Assembly: GCF_002091635.1 (NCBI RefSeq)
Contig: NZ_BDAC01000005.1
Location: forward strand, 1-64,000
Direction: 5' to 3'
DNA length: 64,000 nt
Source: Pseudomonas indica NBRC 103045
GTDB taxonomy: Bacteria > Pseudomonadota > Gammaproteobacteria > Pseudomonadales > Pseudomonadaceae
Shown here: piece after piece, positions 33,513 through 41,842 of the stretch
Position numbering within the stretch: position 1 is the first letter of the stretch
Layout: each line of letters opens with the position of its first letter
The notes under the pieces: model-generated
Told to the model about the DNA's origin: nothing
What the model saw: the letters and a program-made list of their open reading frames with translations, nothing else
Database searches by the model: none
Position numbers and translations under genes: made by a program

Positions 33513-34123
33513 TCGATTTTGCTTTCTGGCTCAGCCATGACGTGCATTGGCAGGCAATGGAGGTCGACCGCAAGGCAAGATCGGCTCTCAAGCAGCAAAA
33601 AGCTGTCGTCGTCTGGTTCACCGGGCTGTCGGGCTCCGGCAAATCGACGATCGCCAACCGGTTGGAAAAACTCCTCCACTCCCGAGGCCGCCACACCTAT
33701 CTGCTGGACGGCGACAATGTTCGCCACGGACTCAACAAAGACCTCGGTTTCACCGACAAGGATCGCATCGAGAATGTCCGTCGGGTTGCCGAGGTCGCCA
33801 GGCTGATGGCCGACGCGGGCCTGATCGTCCTGGTGTCGCTCATTTCCCCCTTCCGTTCGGAACGCCAGCTCGCGCGCGAACTCATGGCCAACGGTGAGTT
33901 CATCGAAGTCTTCGTCGATACGCCCATCGAGGAATGCGCCCGGCGGGACCCGAAGGGGTTGTACAAGAAGGCAATGCGCGGCGAGCTTCGCAACTTCACG
34001 GGCATCAGTTCGCCCTATGAACCGCCCGAACATCCGGAAGTGCATCTCGAAACGGTCGGGACGACTCCCGATGAGCTGGCGATGCGAATCCATGCCCTGC
34101 TGGAAAGCCGGATAACGTGCTGA
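33509..34123 (+). CDS. cysC: Adenylylsulfate (APS) kinase
   Basis: 204 residues. Walker A is GLSGSGKST (39-47), followed by DGDNVRHGL (67-75), SLISPFR and the substrate lid motif [15 protein letters not shown]. The enzyme phosphorylates APS to PAPS in the cytoplasm. Many pseudomonads carry this function in a CysNC fusion, so a separate copy as the last gene of an operon that begins with a sulfotransferase points to a dedicated PAPS supply. Its start overlaps the glycosyltransferase stop (ATGA). No intrinsic terminator is visible after it. Confidence 0.93.
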   Translation: MIDFAFWLSHDVHWQAMEVDRKARSALKQQKAVVVWFTGLSGSGKSTIANRLEKLLHSRGRHTYLLDGDNVRHGLNKDLGFTDKDRIENVRRVAEVARLMADAGLIVLVSLISPFRSERQLARELMANGEFIEVFVDTPIEECARRDPKGLYKKAMRGELRNFTGISSPYEPPEHPEVHLETVGTTPDELAMRIHALLESRITC

Positions 34124-34138
34124 TGAATGTCGCCGGCG

Positions 34139-34279
34139 TCAGCTCCGAGCAAGGAGCATGCGCTCGTCATAGGTGAAGTCATACACCTCGATCACCTTGA
34201 CTCGGTTGATTGCCGGATGACGTGGATTCAGGACGATATTGCGTTCGAATGGCAATACCGCCGCTCGAACGCCCTGTCC
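34139..34279 (-). pseudogene. C-terminal remnant of a RES-domain toxin
   Basis: Immediately after the autotransporter stop, the minus strand codes in the same frame for 46 residues ending at TGA (34139-34141). They include FERNIVLNPRHPAINRV and VYDFTYDERML, which match the end of RES-domain proteins (NAD+-degrading toxins of RES-Xre systems), where an N-x-L-LNP-x-HP segment is typical. The N-terminal 100 or more residues and the Xre antitoxin are absent, so it is a dead fragment left by a rearrangement. It marks the right edge of the sulfated-glycoside operon. The family call is from recognition of the conserved tail only. Confidence 0.6.
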
Positions 34280-37200
34280 TTACCAGCTATGCCGCAGCCC
34301 CGCCTGGACGGCCCAGTTGCGCTTGGTATCCACGCCCGTGGCTTCGGACGCTTCGAGATAGAGGCTGGTGAGGCCGAAACCGATGTCGCCCCCGAGCACG
34401 AATTCGCTGCCCGTACCGTTGCGGTCCGCCGTATCGGGAATGACCGTAGCGCCATCCTGGGAAGCCTCGATTTCCAGGTCATCACCCATGTAGCGCAATG
34501 CCGAAGCCCGTGCATACAGGCCCCCGTTCACGCCAAGGCCCTGTAGCGTTCTGCCCACTTCCACGCCGGCCCGGGCAACGGAGTTGACCTGTCCGTCCTG
34601 CTCGATTTTCACGCCGTTACGCGTGGTGTGCTCGCTGCCGCGAATGGCGCCGACGGACAAGCCGAGCTGGGGCTCGATGTAGTAACCCTCACTGAACCTG
34701 AACGGATAGCCGCTATCGGCATACACGCGGGCTGCGGGTGTCCGGTATTTCCCGGCGATATGGCGCCCGACCGAGTCGCGTGCGGTGTAGCGGTTCTCCA
34801 GCATCGACGCGTCGGCGCCGAGGACTACATAGGGGCCGCCGTCCGCGGCCCAACCGCTGTACAGCCCCAAAGTGGTTTCGCTCAGTTCGCCCTTGCCCTG
34901 CTCGTAGTTGGCGTTCGAACGCGTCTGGCCGAAGCTGACGCCGACGGCACTGGACGCACCATCGCGGGTGAAACGGCGGTCCGCCCCGGCGGTGACGCCG
35001 TTGTAACGCTGGCTGTGGTCACGTGAATAGGCGGTCTTCGCGTCCAGTTCGCCCGCGTCGCCTCTGACCCATACAGCGGTATCCTCGGCATCCGAGCTGC
35101 GCAGTTGGGTACGCGCATGCTGAGCGGAGGCTTGGCCGTCCTGGCTCCAGAGATTGACCAGGCTGTCGGCGGCATCGGCGGCGGTCAAAACCGTCTCCGC
35201 TGGACGCATAGCGGCAACGGCGACGGCGACGTTTTCCCCCGTGGCGACGGTACCCACCGCCGAACTCACGCTGCCCTCGGCCCCGTTGTCCGCGAGCGTG
35301 GCAACGCTGCCCCCCGAACCGATGACGATCCCGGTCAGCAGGATTCTGCGGCCATCGGCACTGAGGCTGACCTGCGGGGCGTAGCTGAAACTCACCAGAT
35401 TGTTTTCATAGGTCCCGCTCCAGGCCCTCGCCAGGCCCGTGGCGGCGGCGAACGTGGCCGTACCGCCCGCGGCCGCCCTGGCATCGACGATGGTGATGGG
35501 CGATGCGGCCTGAATGGTCGTTCCCGAACTGATGGTCGAGGCATTCACCCAGGAGACATCATCCAGTACCGGGTCATAGGCGATGCTGATGCCCTGGGTG
35601 CCGGTGGCGGAGAAACCGGTGATACCGCTGCCGAAAACGATCTTGTCCGCCGTGACCGTGCCGGACGCGCCCGTGATGTCGCTGAGCAAGCGGAAGCGCG
35701 CGTCATCGTTCAGCGAGACCGTAGCGCCTTTCGTACTGTTGATCAGCAGCGTGCGATAGGAATGGCTGGGAATGGACGAAGGTGCGAAAGTCCCCCAGTA
35801 ACTGGCCATATCGATCATGCCGGCATCACCCAGGGTGAGAGAGCCCGAGCCGAAGTCGGTACTCATCGTGCCTGTTCCCTGGGGAATCCAGCGCGCGCCG
35901 TTGCTGAACGCCAGTGTGGTGCGGCCTATCGAATAGGCCGTCGAGGACTGCCAGCCACCGGCCAGGCCAGCCAGGAACGAGTTGGCGGTATCGAAGTTGA
36001 CGTCCACCGAGCCCAGGAAACTGCCGTTATCGCTCGTGGCGGTGACGATATGGCCATCCAACTGGACGCTGTGCCCACCGTTCTGATTGACGGTGATGCT
36101 GGCGTTTTGCGTGTCCAGCGGCACGCTCCAGAGCGAATAGGCATTCCCCGTCCCGCTCGGCGACGTCGTGATGTTCAGGTCGCCGGCGACGGAAATGCTC
36201 CCCAGGTTGCGGAAGCCGTAGACGTCGCACGTGCTGCAGGTGGAGGCGACCGTGAAGGACACCGGGTCGGACGTCGAATTGAAGCGAATGTCACCGGTGT
36301 TGGTGATGCCGTAGGTCACCGCGGCGGACAGCACATCGGCCGAGACCGCGCCGTTGTAATCCATCTGCGCGCCCGGCGTGCGGTCGTTGCTGATCCCGGA
36401 GGGGTTGCCGAAGGGAACGTAGGAACCGCCGCGCACCGTGATTTGCAGATCGCCGTCCCAATTCATCCTGGCCCGCCAATGGGTATTGGCGACCCCGAAG
36501 GCCGAGCGCGGGCTGGAAACATTGACCGTGGAATCGCCAGTGACCGTCAGGATGCCCTGGTTACGGATACCGAAGGCTGTGGAACCTTGGGCGATGCTCT
36601 CCAGGGTCAGATTGCCGTTTACCGTCAGCCGGCTGCCGACATTATCGTTATAGATGCCATGAGCGTTGTCGCTCGGCCAGATGGAATGAGCCAGAACGGT
36701 GGTATCGCCGTTGAAGATGATGGTGCTGAGATTCGAGTTGTATACACCTTCAAGTGTCTCTCGGCTCTGGGCCAGGATGTGGGTCGGACCATTGAAGGTG
36801 ATGGTACTTCCGCCTGACGTGAAGATGCCTTGGGCCTTGCCGGGTGTGAAGGCGTCGATGCTGGTTGTGCCATTGAACACGATGTTTGCCCCGGACGTAG
36901 CTCGCACACCAATGGCGACGCCGCCGCCAGTAGCGCTGGAGTCATCCGCCTGTGCCTTGATCGTGCTATCCCCGTTGACCGTAAGAGCGGTACCGGCATC
37001 GTCGATGCCTATCGCCAACCCCCAGACACCGCTCTGCTTCCTGACGGCGGAAATGCTCAAGGGCTGGCTTCCTCCGGTATCCAGCGCGACTGGCGCCGAA
37101 GCAGTACTCAGGGAGACAGCAAGCACATCGGTACCCGTTCCCTCCAGGGCCACGCTATCGCCGTTGGCAAAGGTGTAATGCAGAACACCGTCGATCTCGG

Positions 37201-37459
37201 TGAGGGCATAGGCCGGATCGTAGCCACCGGTGCCGCCGGGTCTGTCGTTATTGGCCACGCCGGTAATGGGTTCGTCGTAGATCACTGCGCCGCTCACCGA
37301 CGGCCAAGCCGCCAACCCTGCCAGCAATGCGACGGAGATCGACTGGGCCAATGTCTTGCGCGGATAGGTGCTAGCCTCCGGCCCGGTTGCTTGTGGCAGG
37401 TATCCAGACGGATGACGGGCGGCCGGGCGAGAAACCCGCTTCGGGGGGAGGCAAGGCAT
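34280..37459 (-). CDS. Type V secretion autotransporter (beta-helix passenger plus beta-barrel)
   Basis: 1,059 residues from the ATG at 37459, chosen because GAGGGA lies at the right distance; an in-frame codon 20 residues earlier lacks a site. A long signal peptide with an extended N-region precedes a hydrophobic stretch (TLAQSISVALLAGLAAW). The passenger (about 60-780) is made of repeated Gly/Asn/Ser/Thr-rich beta strands of the kind that form right-handed helices. From about 790 the sequence is a 12-strand autotransporter barrel (AVWVRGDAG..., NYEQGKGELSETTLGLYSGW) ending in the aromatic HSW typical of BamA substrates. It should sit in the outer membrane with the passenger outside. No protease or lipase catalytic motif is evident. 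It is convergent with the APS kinase gene. Confidence 0.9.
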   Translation of the reverse strand: MPCLPPKRVSRPAARHPSGYLPQATGPEASTYPRKTLAQSISVALLAGLAAWPSVSGAVIYDEPITGVANNDRPGGTGGYDPAYALTEIDGVLHYTFANGDSVALEGTGTDVLAVSLSTASAPVALDTGGSQPLSISAVRKQSGVWGLAIGIDDAGTALTVNGDSTIKAQADDSSATGGGVAIGVRATSGANIVFNGTTSIDAFTPGKAQGIFTSGGSTITFNGPTHILAQSRETLEGVYNSNLSTIIFNGDTTVLAHSIWPSDNAHGIYNDNVGSRLTVNGNLTLESIAQGSTAFGIRNQGILTVTGDSTVNVSSPRSAFGVANTHWRARMNWDGDLQITVRGGSYVPFGNPSGISNDRTPGAQMDYNGAVSADVLSAAVTYGITNTGDIRFNSTSDPVSFTVASTCSTCDVYGFRNLGSISVAGDLNITTSPSGTGNAYSLWSVPLDTQNASITVNQNGGHSVQLDGHIVTATSDNGSFLGSVDVNFDTANSFLAGLAGGWQSSTAYSIGRTTLAFSNGARWIPQGTGTMSTDFGSGSLTLGDAGMIDMASYWGTFAPSSIPSHSYRTLLINSTKGATVSLNDDARFRLLSDITGASGTVTADKIVFGSGITGFSATGTQGISIAYDPVLDDVSWVNASTISSGTTIQAASPITIVDARAAAGGTATFAAATGLARAWSGTYENNLVSFSYAPQVSLSADGRRILLTGIVIGSGGSVATLADNGAEGSVSSAVGTVATGENVAVAVAAMRPAETVLTAADAADSLVNLWSQDGQASAQHARTQLRSSDAEDTAVWVRGDAGELDAKTAYSRDHSQRYNGVTAGADRRFTRDGASSAVGVSFGQTRSNANYEQGKGELSETTLGLYSGWAADGGPYVVLGADASMLENRYTARDSVGRHIAGKYRTPAARVYADSGYPFRFSEGYYIEPQLGLSVGAIRGSEHTTRNGVKIEQDGQVNSVARAGVEVGRTLQGLGVNGGLYARASALRYMGDDLEIEASQDGATVIPDTADRNGTGSEFVLGGDIGFGLTSLYLEASEATGVDTKRNWAVQAGLRHSW

Positions 37460-37660
37460 CGGTTCCCTCGTTTCGAAAGACGGCAGGCGGCGGAATGTTG
37501 GATTGCCGGACGCTAGCACGGCCCGAAAACCCGGTGGTCACGTCGCCTCGGAGCTGTGAGCCATCTCCCATGACCTTTGCCAAGCGGTTTGACCTTATGG
37601 TGCTTGACCTGCTGAACGGTTGTTTAAGGCCCCCCGTGAATTGTCGGCAGCGCCCGCCGT

Positions 37661-37725
37661 TGTAGGAGCCAGCTCTGCTGGCGAAGTTTTGGCGTGGTTC
37701 CATCGCGAGCAGAGTTCGCTCCTGC
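37661..37725. repeat. REP doublet, type TGTAGGAGC...
   Basis: TGTAGGAGCCAGCTCTGCTG at 37661 and, inverted, CGAGCAGAGTTCGCTCCTGC ending at 37724 form an imperfect inverted pair about 18 bases apart. This is the REPIN arrangement of a common pseudomonad REP family spread by RAYT transposases. Confidence 0.75.
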
Positions 37726-37775
37726 AAGGCCTGAGTTGGCAAGATGAGGAAACGGTGAAGCTGGGGAGAGGCGAA

Positions 37776-37899
37776 GGGCGAATGAATTCGCCCCTACAGA
37801 AGATACGTAGCCCGGATAAGCCTTGGCGTAATCCGGGCTACGGCCGGTGCGGGACGCGATGGAGTTTGGCTGCCTTTGTAGGGGCGAATTCATTCGCCC
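37776..37899. repeat. REP doublet, type TGTAGGGGCGAATTCATTCGCCC
   Basis: The copies at 37776-37798 (minus orientation) and 37877-37899 (plus orientation) are exact inverted 23-base copies around GGGCGAATTCATTCGCCC-like palindromes. The 78 bases between them carry a third palindrome. This is a second REPIN of a family frequent in the P. aeruginosa group. Confidence 0.8.
37806..37842. repeat. Palindrome CGTAGCCCGGAT...ATCCGGGCTACG
   Basis: Twelve-base arms (CGTAGCCCGGAT at 37806 and ATCCGGGCTACG at 37831-37842) enclose 13 bases. It is a well-known extragenic palindrome in pseudomonads and can act as a transcript end signal for the tagQ operon coming from the right. Confidence 0.75.
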
Positions 37900-37975
37900 G
37901 GCACATGGAGAGCGGGCCATCCACGAATGGCTGTCGGATGGATTCGCTCCCCACTGCCCTGTTACGCGGCGGGCA

Positions 37976-38866
37976 TCAAACGCTCGAGCACTGCTCGGCG
38001 CCCCAGTCACCCACGTCCGGGTTGTTGCAGGCGCTGGAGATCAGGCTGGTGCCGCGCGAGGTCACCTGCTTGATCTGGGTGCGCTTGGTGTCGGCCTGTT
38101 GCAACTTCTTCTCGGTGTCCACCGCCGCTTTCGGCACCGTCGAGGCGACTACCGGTTTCTTGGTTTCCGCCTTGGCGACCTGGGTCACGGTCTGGCGCTG
38201 CACGCCAATTTGCTGGAGGTCCTTCTCATAGGCCTGGGTGTAGGTGTCGATGTTTTCGCCGGCACGGCCATCCACCGCGGCCAACAGCGCGTTGGTCTCC
38301 TTCAGGCCGCTGACGATCTCGGTGAAACGCTTTTTCCCCTCCGCCTCGGTGATCTTGCCGCTCTTGTGCGCCGCCTGCAGGTTGGTGAATTCGCGCTGGT
38401 AACAGTCCTGCGCCGCCGAGGCATAAGCGATGCTGCGGTCCATATCGCCGACGCTGGCGTCGATATCGGCGCCATAGGAGGCGATGCGGGCCTGGTCGTC
38501 GGTGATCTGTTTCTGCCGCTCGGTGTAGTAGCCGACCGCCCCGCCGACCAGCGCGCCGGTGGCCGCGCCGATCAAGGCGTTGCGCGCGGTGTGGTCGCCG
38601 CCGCCGGCCAAGGCGCCGGTCAGGCCGCCCAGCAAGCCGCCCGTCACGGCACCGGTGGCCACGGACTTCTGCATGGCGGCATCGGAACTGCGCAGATGGC
38701 TGACCGGCTCGTAGCAGCTCGGGTAATACTCCGCTCGGGTGGTGGCCGCCACCTTGGAACTCGCTCCGCCGCCGACGCTGGCGCATCCGCTGAGGAAGAG
38801 GCTGGTACAGACCGCTCCGATGGCGAAGCGGGCACAGACAGACACAGTATTGCGATGATTTTCCAT
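37976..38866 (-). CDS. tagQ: TagQ, T6SS-associated outer-membrane lipoprotein
   Basis: 296 residues. A lipoprotein signal peptide ends in the lipobox LSGC, then comes a glycine-zipper stretch (about 73-112, GGLLGGLTGALAGGG). In P. aeruginosa TagQ anchors TagR at the outer membrane in the pathway that senses envelope attack and triggers PpkA. The gene is last in the left T6SS transcript, 86 bases after tagR, with GGAGAG before the ATG. REP palindromes follow it. Confidence 0.85.
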   Translation of the reverse strand: MENHRNTVSVCARFAIGAVCTSLFLSGCASVGGGASSKVAATTRAEYYPSCYEPVSHLRSSDAAMQKSVATGAVTGGLLGGLTGALAGGGDHTARNALIGAATGALVGGAVGYYTERQKQITDDQARIASYGADIDASVGDMDRSIAYASAAQDCYQREFTNLQAAHKSGKITEAEGKKRFTEIVSGLKETNALLAAVDGRAGENIDTYTQAYEKDLQQIGVQRQTVTQVAKAETKKPVVASTVPKAAVDTEKKLQQADTKRTQIKQVTSRGTSLISSACNNPDVGDWGAEQCSSV

Positions 38867-38952
38867 GGTCGCTCTCTCCTTCCAGTTGATTCCTTCTTCG
38901 GCCCGCCGACGTTCCCTCCGTTGCCGGACGAAGCCACGCTTGCGCCCGCCCG

Positions 38953-40662
38953 TCAGGGAGCGAGCAGTTCCTTCAGGATCGCCTCCGGCTCGGCGCGCTG
39001 TTCCTTGCGATATCGATCGATATGGCGAACGAACAGGGTGGCGCGTTTGACCAGGCTTTCGCCCAGTACCGGCTTGCGACTGAGTTCTTCCCGGGTGCGC
39101 TGGAACTGCGCCTGGATGACCGCATCGGTATAGCGCGTACCGGTCGCCAGGTTGTCGATGTAGATCGCCACGGCGCCATTGAGTGCGCTGCGGCCGTTGC
39201 CGATGGCGGTTTCATAGAGCTTGGCGGCGGCCGTGTCCTTAGCCGCCTGGGCCTGTTGCAGGCTTTTCTTCAGATTGGTCAGGCGGATGTTGTAGTTGTT
39301 GATGGTCTCGGCCACCAGTGCGGCCGACTGGATCAGGTTGCCGGCAGCCTCCTCCCGTTGGCGGGCGATCAGCGAAACGTTGCGCTTGAGTTCTTCGTTC
39401 ACCTGCGACAGGCGCGCCTGCAGATTCGGGTCGGTACTGCCGGCGATGATGTCGTCGAGCAGCTTGGTCGGGTCCTCGGTGTCCTGGATTTCATCGGTGA
39501 GCCCGGCCAGCCGGCCTTCGGCCTGCCATTGCTCGAACAGCTCCTTGTAGCGTGAGCGCGGTGCCGACAGCGCGCCCAAGGCCACCCGGAAACCGGTGGT
39601 TTCGTTGCGTTGCTCACTGCCGTCGGCGGCGAACAACGGGTATTCCCGGCGCATACCGGTGAACAGGGTCATCTCGCCTTCCAGGTAATTGCCGCCCTTG
39701 ACCACAAAACCGCCGTAGGTCCCCTGACGACGTCCGGCATGAACCAGTTGGAAGGGTTCCTCGACCATTTCGGCGGCGTTGCCGATCACGTCGAACAGGC
39801 CGATGGGGTTGGGCTTCTTCAACCCGACCGGCAACAGCCGAGCCCCCTGCCCGGTGCCGCCGGCGACCTGGTTGAATACCGCCCAGTCGCTCAACGGGCC
39901 GTCGTTGTCACTGCCCTCCACCTGGCGCGGGAACAGCCGGGCTTCCAGCTCCTGCCGGCTCACCGCATGGGCACCGCGGGCGGCGAACTCCCACTCCACT
40001 TCGGTGGGCAAACGGACGAAGCCGATGCCACCGTCGTCGCCATTACCTTGGCGTCCGCTCACCGGCAGACGGTCACGATGATGTTTCATCAGCCAGGCGC
40101 TGTAGACCGAGGTGAAGCGCTCCGCCTCCAGGCGCGAGAGCTTCACTTTCGGCAAACGTGCCTGCATGCCAGTGGCCGGCGGCTCGCAGGCGGGAGACTC
40201 GCCCTGCCCCTCCAGCGCCGGAGCCTGGGCCATGACCAGATCGTACTGGCGCTGGGTCACTTCGTACTTGCCGACGAAATAGAACATCGGCTTGAGCAGC
40301 GTATCGGCCTCGACCTTGGGCAGGTTCGGCTCGATGCGTGGACGCCAGTCGGTCGGCAGGTCGTCGAGTACGAACTGGCCATTGATGTAGTCGCGCCGGT
40401 AACCGGAAATGAAGGACTGCTGGTAGCCCGTCTCCCCTTCGCTGAACGGGTAGCCGAGGCTCACCTCGCGGTCGTCCAGTGCGCCTCGCGCCAGGATGTA
40501 GACATAGCGGAACACCATTTCGCTGTCGCAGGGCAGCGGCAGGCTGAGGTCGTCCGCCATCGGCTTCGGATTGTCCGGCGTGGCGGTTTCCTCGGCCCAT
40601 GCGACGTTGCTTCCGACCAGCAAGGCGAGTACGACCAGGCTGTAAACGACAGGACTAGACAT
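38953..40662 (-). CDS. tagR: TagR, periplasmic FGE-sulfatase-like activator of PpkA
   Basis: 569 residues with an N-terminal signal peptide (SLVVLALLVGSNVAWA). Residues about 125-370 form a formylglycine-generating-enzyme-like (SUMF1) domain: GKYEVTQRQYD, RLPTEVEWEFAARG, GLFDVIGNAAEMV, KGGNYL and TTGFRVAL. The C-terminal 200 residues are helical and coiled-coil-like. In P. aeruginosa TagR works in the periplasm upstream of the kinase PpkA. It overlaps tagS by eight bases. Confidence 0.88.
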   Translation of the reverse strand: MSSPVVYSLVVLALLVGSNVAWAEETATPDNPKPMADDLSLPLPCDSEMVFRYVYILARGALDDREVSLGYPFSEGETGYQQSFISGYRRDYINGQFVLDDLPTDWRPRIEPNLPKVEADTLLKPMFYFVGKYEVTQRQYDLVMAQAPALEGQGESPACEPPATGMQARLPKVKLSRLEAERFTSVYSAWLMKHHRDRLPVSGRQGNGDDGGIGFVRLPTEVEWEFAARGAHAVSRQELEARLFPRQVEGSDNDGPLSDWAVFNQVAGGTGQGARLLPVGLKKPNPIGLFDVIGNAAEMVEEPFQLVHAGRRQGTYGGFVVKGGNYLEGEMTLFTGMRREYPLFAADGSEQRNETTGFRVALGALSAPRSRYKELFEQWQAEGRLAGLTDEIQDTEDPTKLLDDIIAGSTDPNLQARLSQVNEELKRNVSLIARQREEAAGNLIQSAALVAETINNYNIRLTNLKKSLQQAQAAKDTAAAKLYETAIGNGRSALNGAVAIYIDNLATGTRYTDAVIQAQFQRTREELSRKPVLGESLVKRATLFVRHIDRYRKEQRAEPEAILKELLAP

Positions 40663-41842
40663 CGCGCAATCCTTCCGAGGCTTCGATCTGCGCGGCTCGC
40701 CAGCCTCCCGACGCCGAAGCCAGTGCGCAGCAGGACAGGGTTGCCAGCAGTGCCGTCAGGTAATGGCTGAACAACAGGCGGCAGGCATATTCTCCTGCGG
40801 CCGTCTCGAACAGCCTGTTCAGCCCCATCTGGGCGACACCGTACAGCCCGGAGGCCAACAACACACCGAACAGGCCGGTATAAAGCGATTGCAGCACTAC
40901 GAAGGCGATCAGCGCCGCCGTGGAAAATCCCAGCAGGCGCAGGACCGCCAACGCCCGCCGCTTGCGCTCCACGGCGGCCAGGGCGCTGGCGGTCATCGCG
41001 GCGAAGGCACCGAGCAGCGCCAGGCTGGCGATGATCCAGAACACCAGCGACAGGTTGCGACTGAGCGAGCGGACCTGGGCAATGGCCGCCGCCTGGGTCG
41101 CCACTTCCAAACCTCGCTTGGCGAACAGTTGCCGCAGCCGCTCGACGCTGTCCAGGTCGCGGGCATAGAGCCGGAAGCCGGGATAGACCCGGTTGGGATT
41201 GGCGGCCGGCTGGTAGCCGGGCCAGTCCTTGCCGTCCCGGTAATCCTCGGCGGCCTCCAGCAGGCCGGTCCGGGAGAACAGCGCATCGCGTGGGAAGGCT
41301 TCCAGCGGCAGCACGCCCTTCACCCGCAACGGAATGCGCTGGTATTCCTGCCGGCCGTTGCGCTGGCGGCCGAAAGCAGCGGTGAACGTGTCGCCGGTAT
41401 GCAGGCCGAGCTTTTCCGCCGCTCGCTGGCTGAGGGTGACCTCGTCGGGTGCTTCCGGCAGTTGCATCGGCGGGACGAGCGGATCGCCTTCGGCGGTGGG
41501 CAGCATTTCCACGGTCAGTGCCTGGCCGTTGCCGTTCGGATAGAGATCGGCGGTGGCGGCGATCTGGCGGGTGCGCGGCAAGGCGAAGGCGACGTCGCGA
41601 CGGGACGCCAGTTCGTCGACGTCCCGGGCGCTGAAACGACCGCCAGCCAGCGGGATGATCTCGCGCACGCCAGGATCGTGTTCGAGGCGCGTGGTGAGGG
41701 TGGTGACCAGCCCGAACTTGAGGCCGAACAACACCAGCAGCGGTGCCAGGACGGCGACCAGCGCCAGCACCGCACACACCGACAGGCGTGCCTCGGCCCG
41801 GTAGTCTTGCCAGGCGAGCTGGGCCATCAGCCCCGGTCTCAT
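40655..41842 (-). CDS. tagS: TagS, FtsX-like permease of the TagTS ABC system
   Basis: 395 residues starting at the ATG that overlaps the tagT stop (ATGA). One N-terminal span (VCAVLALVAVLAPLLVLFGL), a periplasmic MacB-like domain of about 200 residues, and three C-terminal spans near 275-385 give the FtsX/LolCE layout. With TagT it forms an inner-membrane complex that acts with TagQR to control threonine phosphorylation of Fha. Confidence 0.87.
   Translation of the reverse strand: MRPGLMAQLAWQDYRAEARLSVCAVLALVAVLAPLLVLFGLKFGLVTTLTTRLEHDPGVREIIPLAGGRFSARDVDELASRRDVAFALPRTRQIAATADLYPNGNGQALTVEMLPTAEGDPLVPPMQLPEAPDEVTLSQRAAEKLGLHTGDTFTAAFGRQRNGRQEYQRIPLRVKGVLPLEAFPRDALFSRTGLLEAAEDYRDGKDWPGYQPAANPNRVYPGFRLYARDLDSVERLRQLFAKRGLEVATQAAAIAQVRSLSRNLSLVFWIIASLALLGAFAAMTASALAAVERKRRALAVLRLLGFSTAALIAFVVLQSLYTGLFGVLLASGLYGVAQMGLNRLFETAAGEYACRLLFSHYLTALLATLSCCALASASGGWRAAQIEASEGLRDV

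Larger units (their letters stand above)
37460..37975. other. 516-bp spacer with REP palindromes
   Basis: This gap between the divergently placed autotransporter start and the tagQ stop holds the autotransporter leader (37460-37650) and then three kinds of REP-type palindromes listed separately. No gene is credible in it. Short reading frames here translate the repeats. Confidence 0.8.

Noticed and set aside
35105-36817. 570-codon plus-strand frame over the autotransporter
   Set aside because: Arg/Gly/Asp-rich shadow of the beta-helix coding sequence; no ribosome site or motif.
37776-37899. CRISPR-like array
   Set aside because: The repeats are inverted, only two copies of the 23-base unit exist, and they are known REP types.
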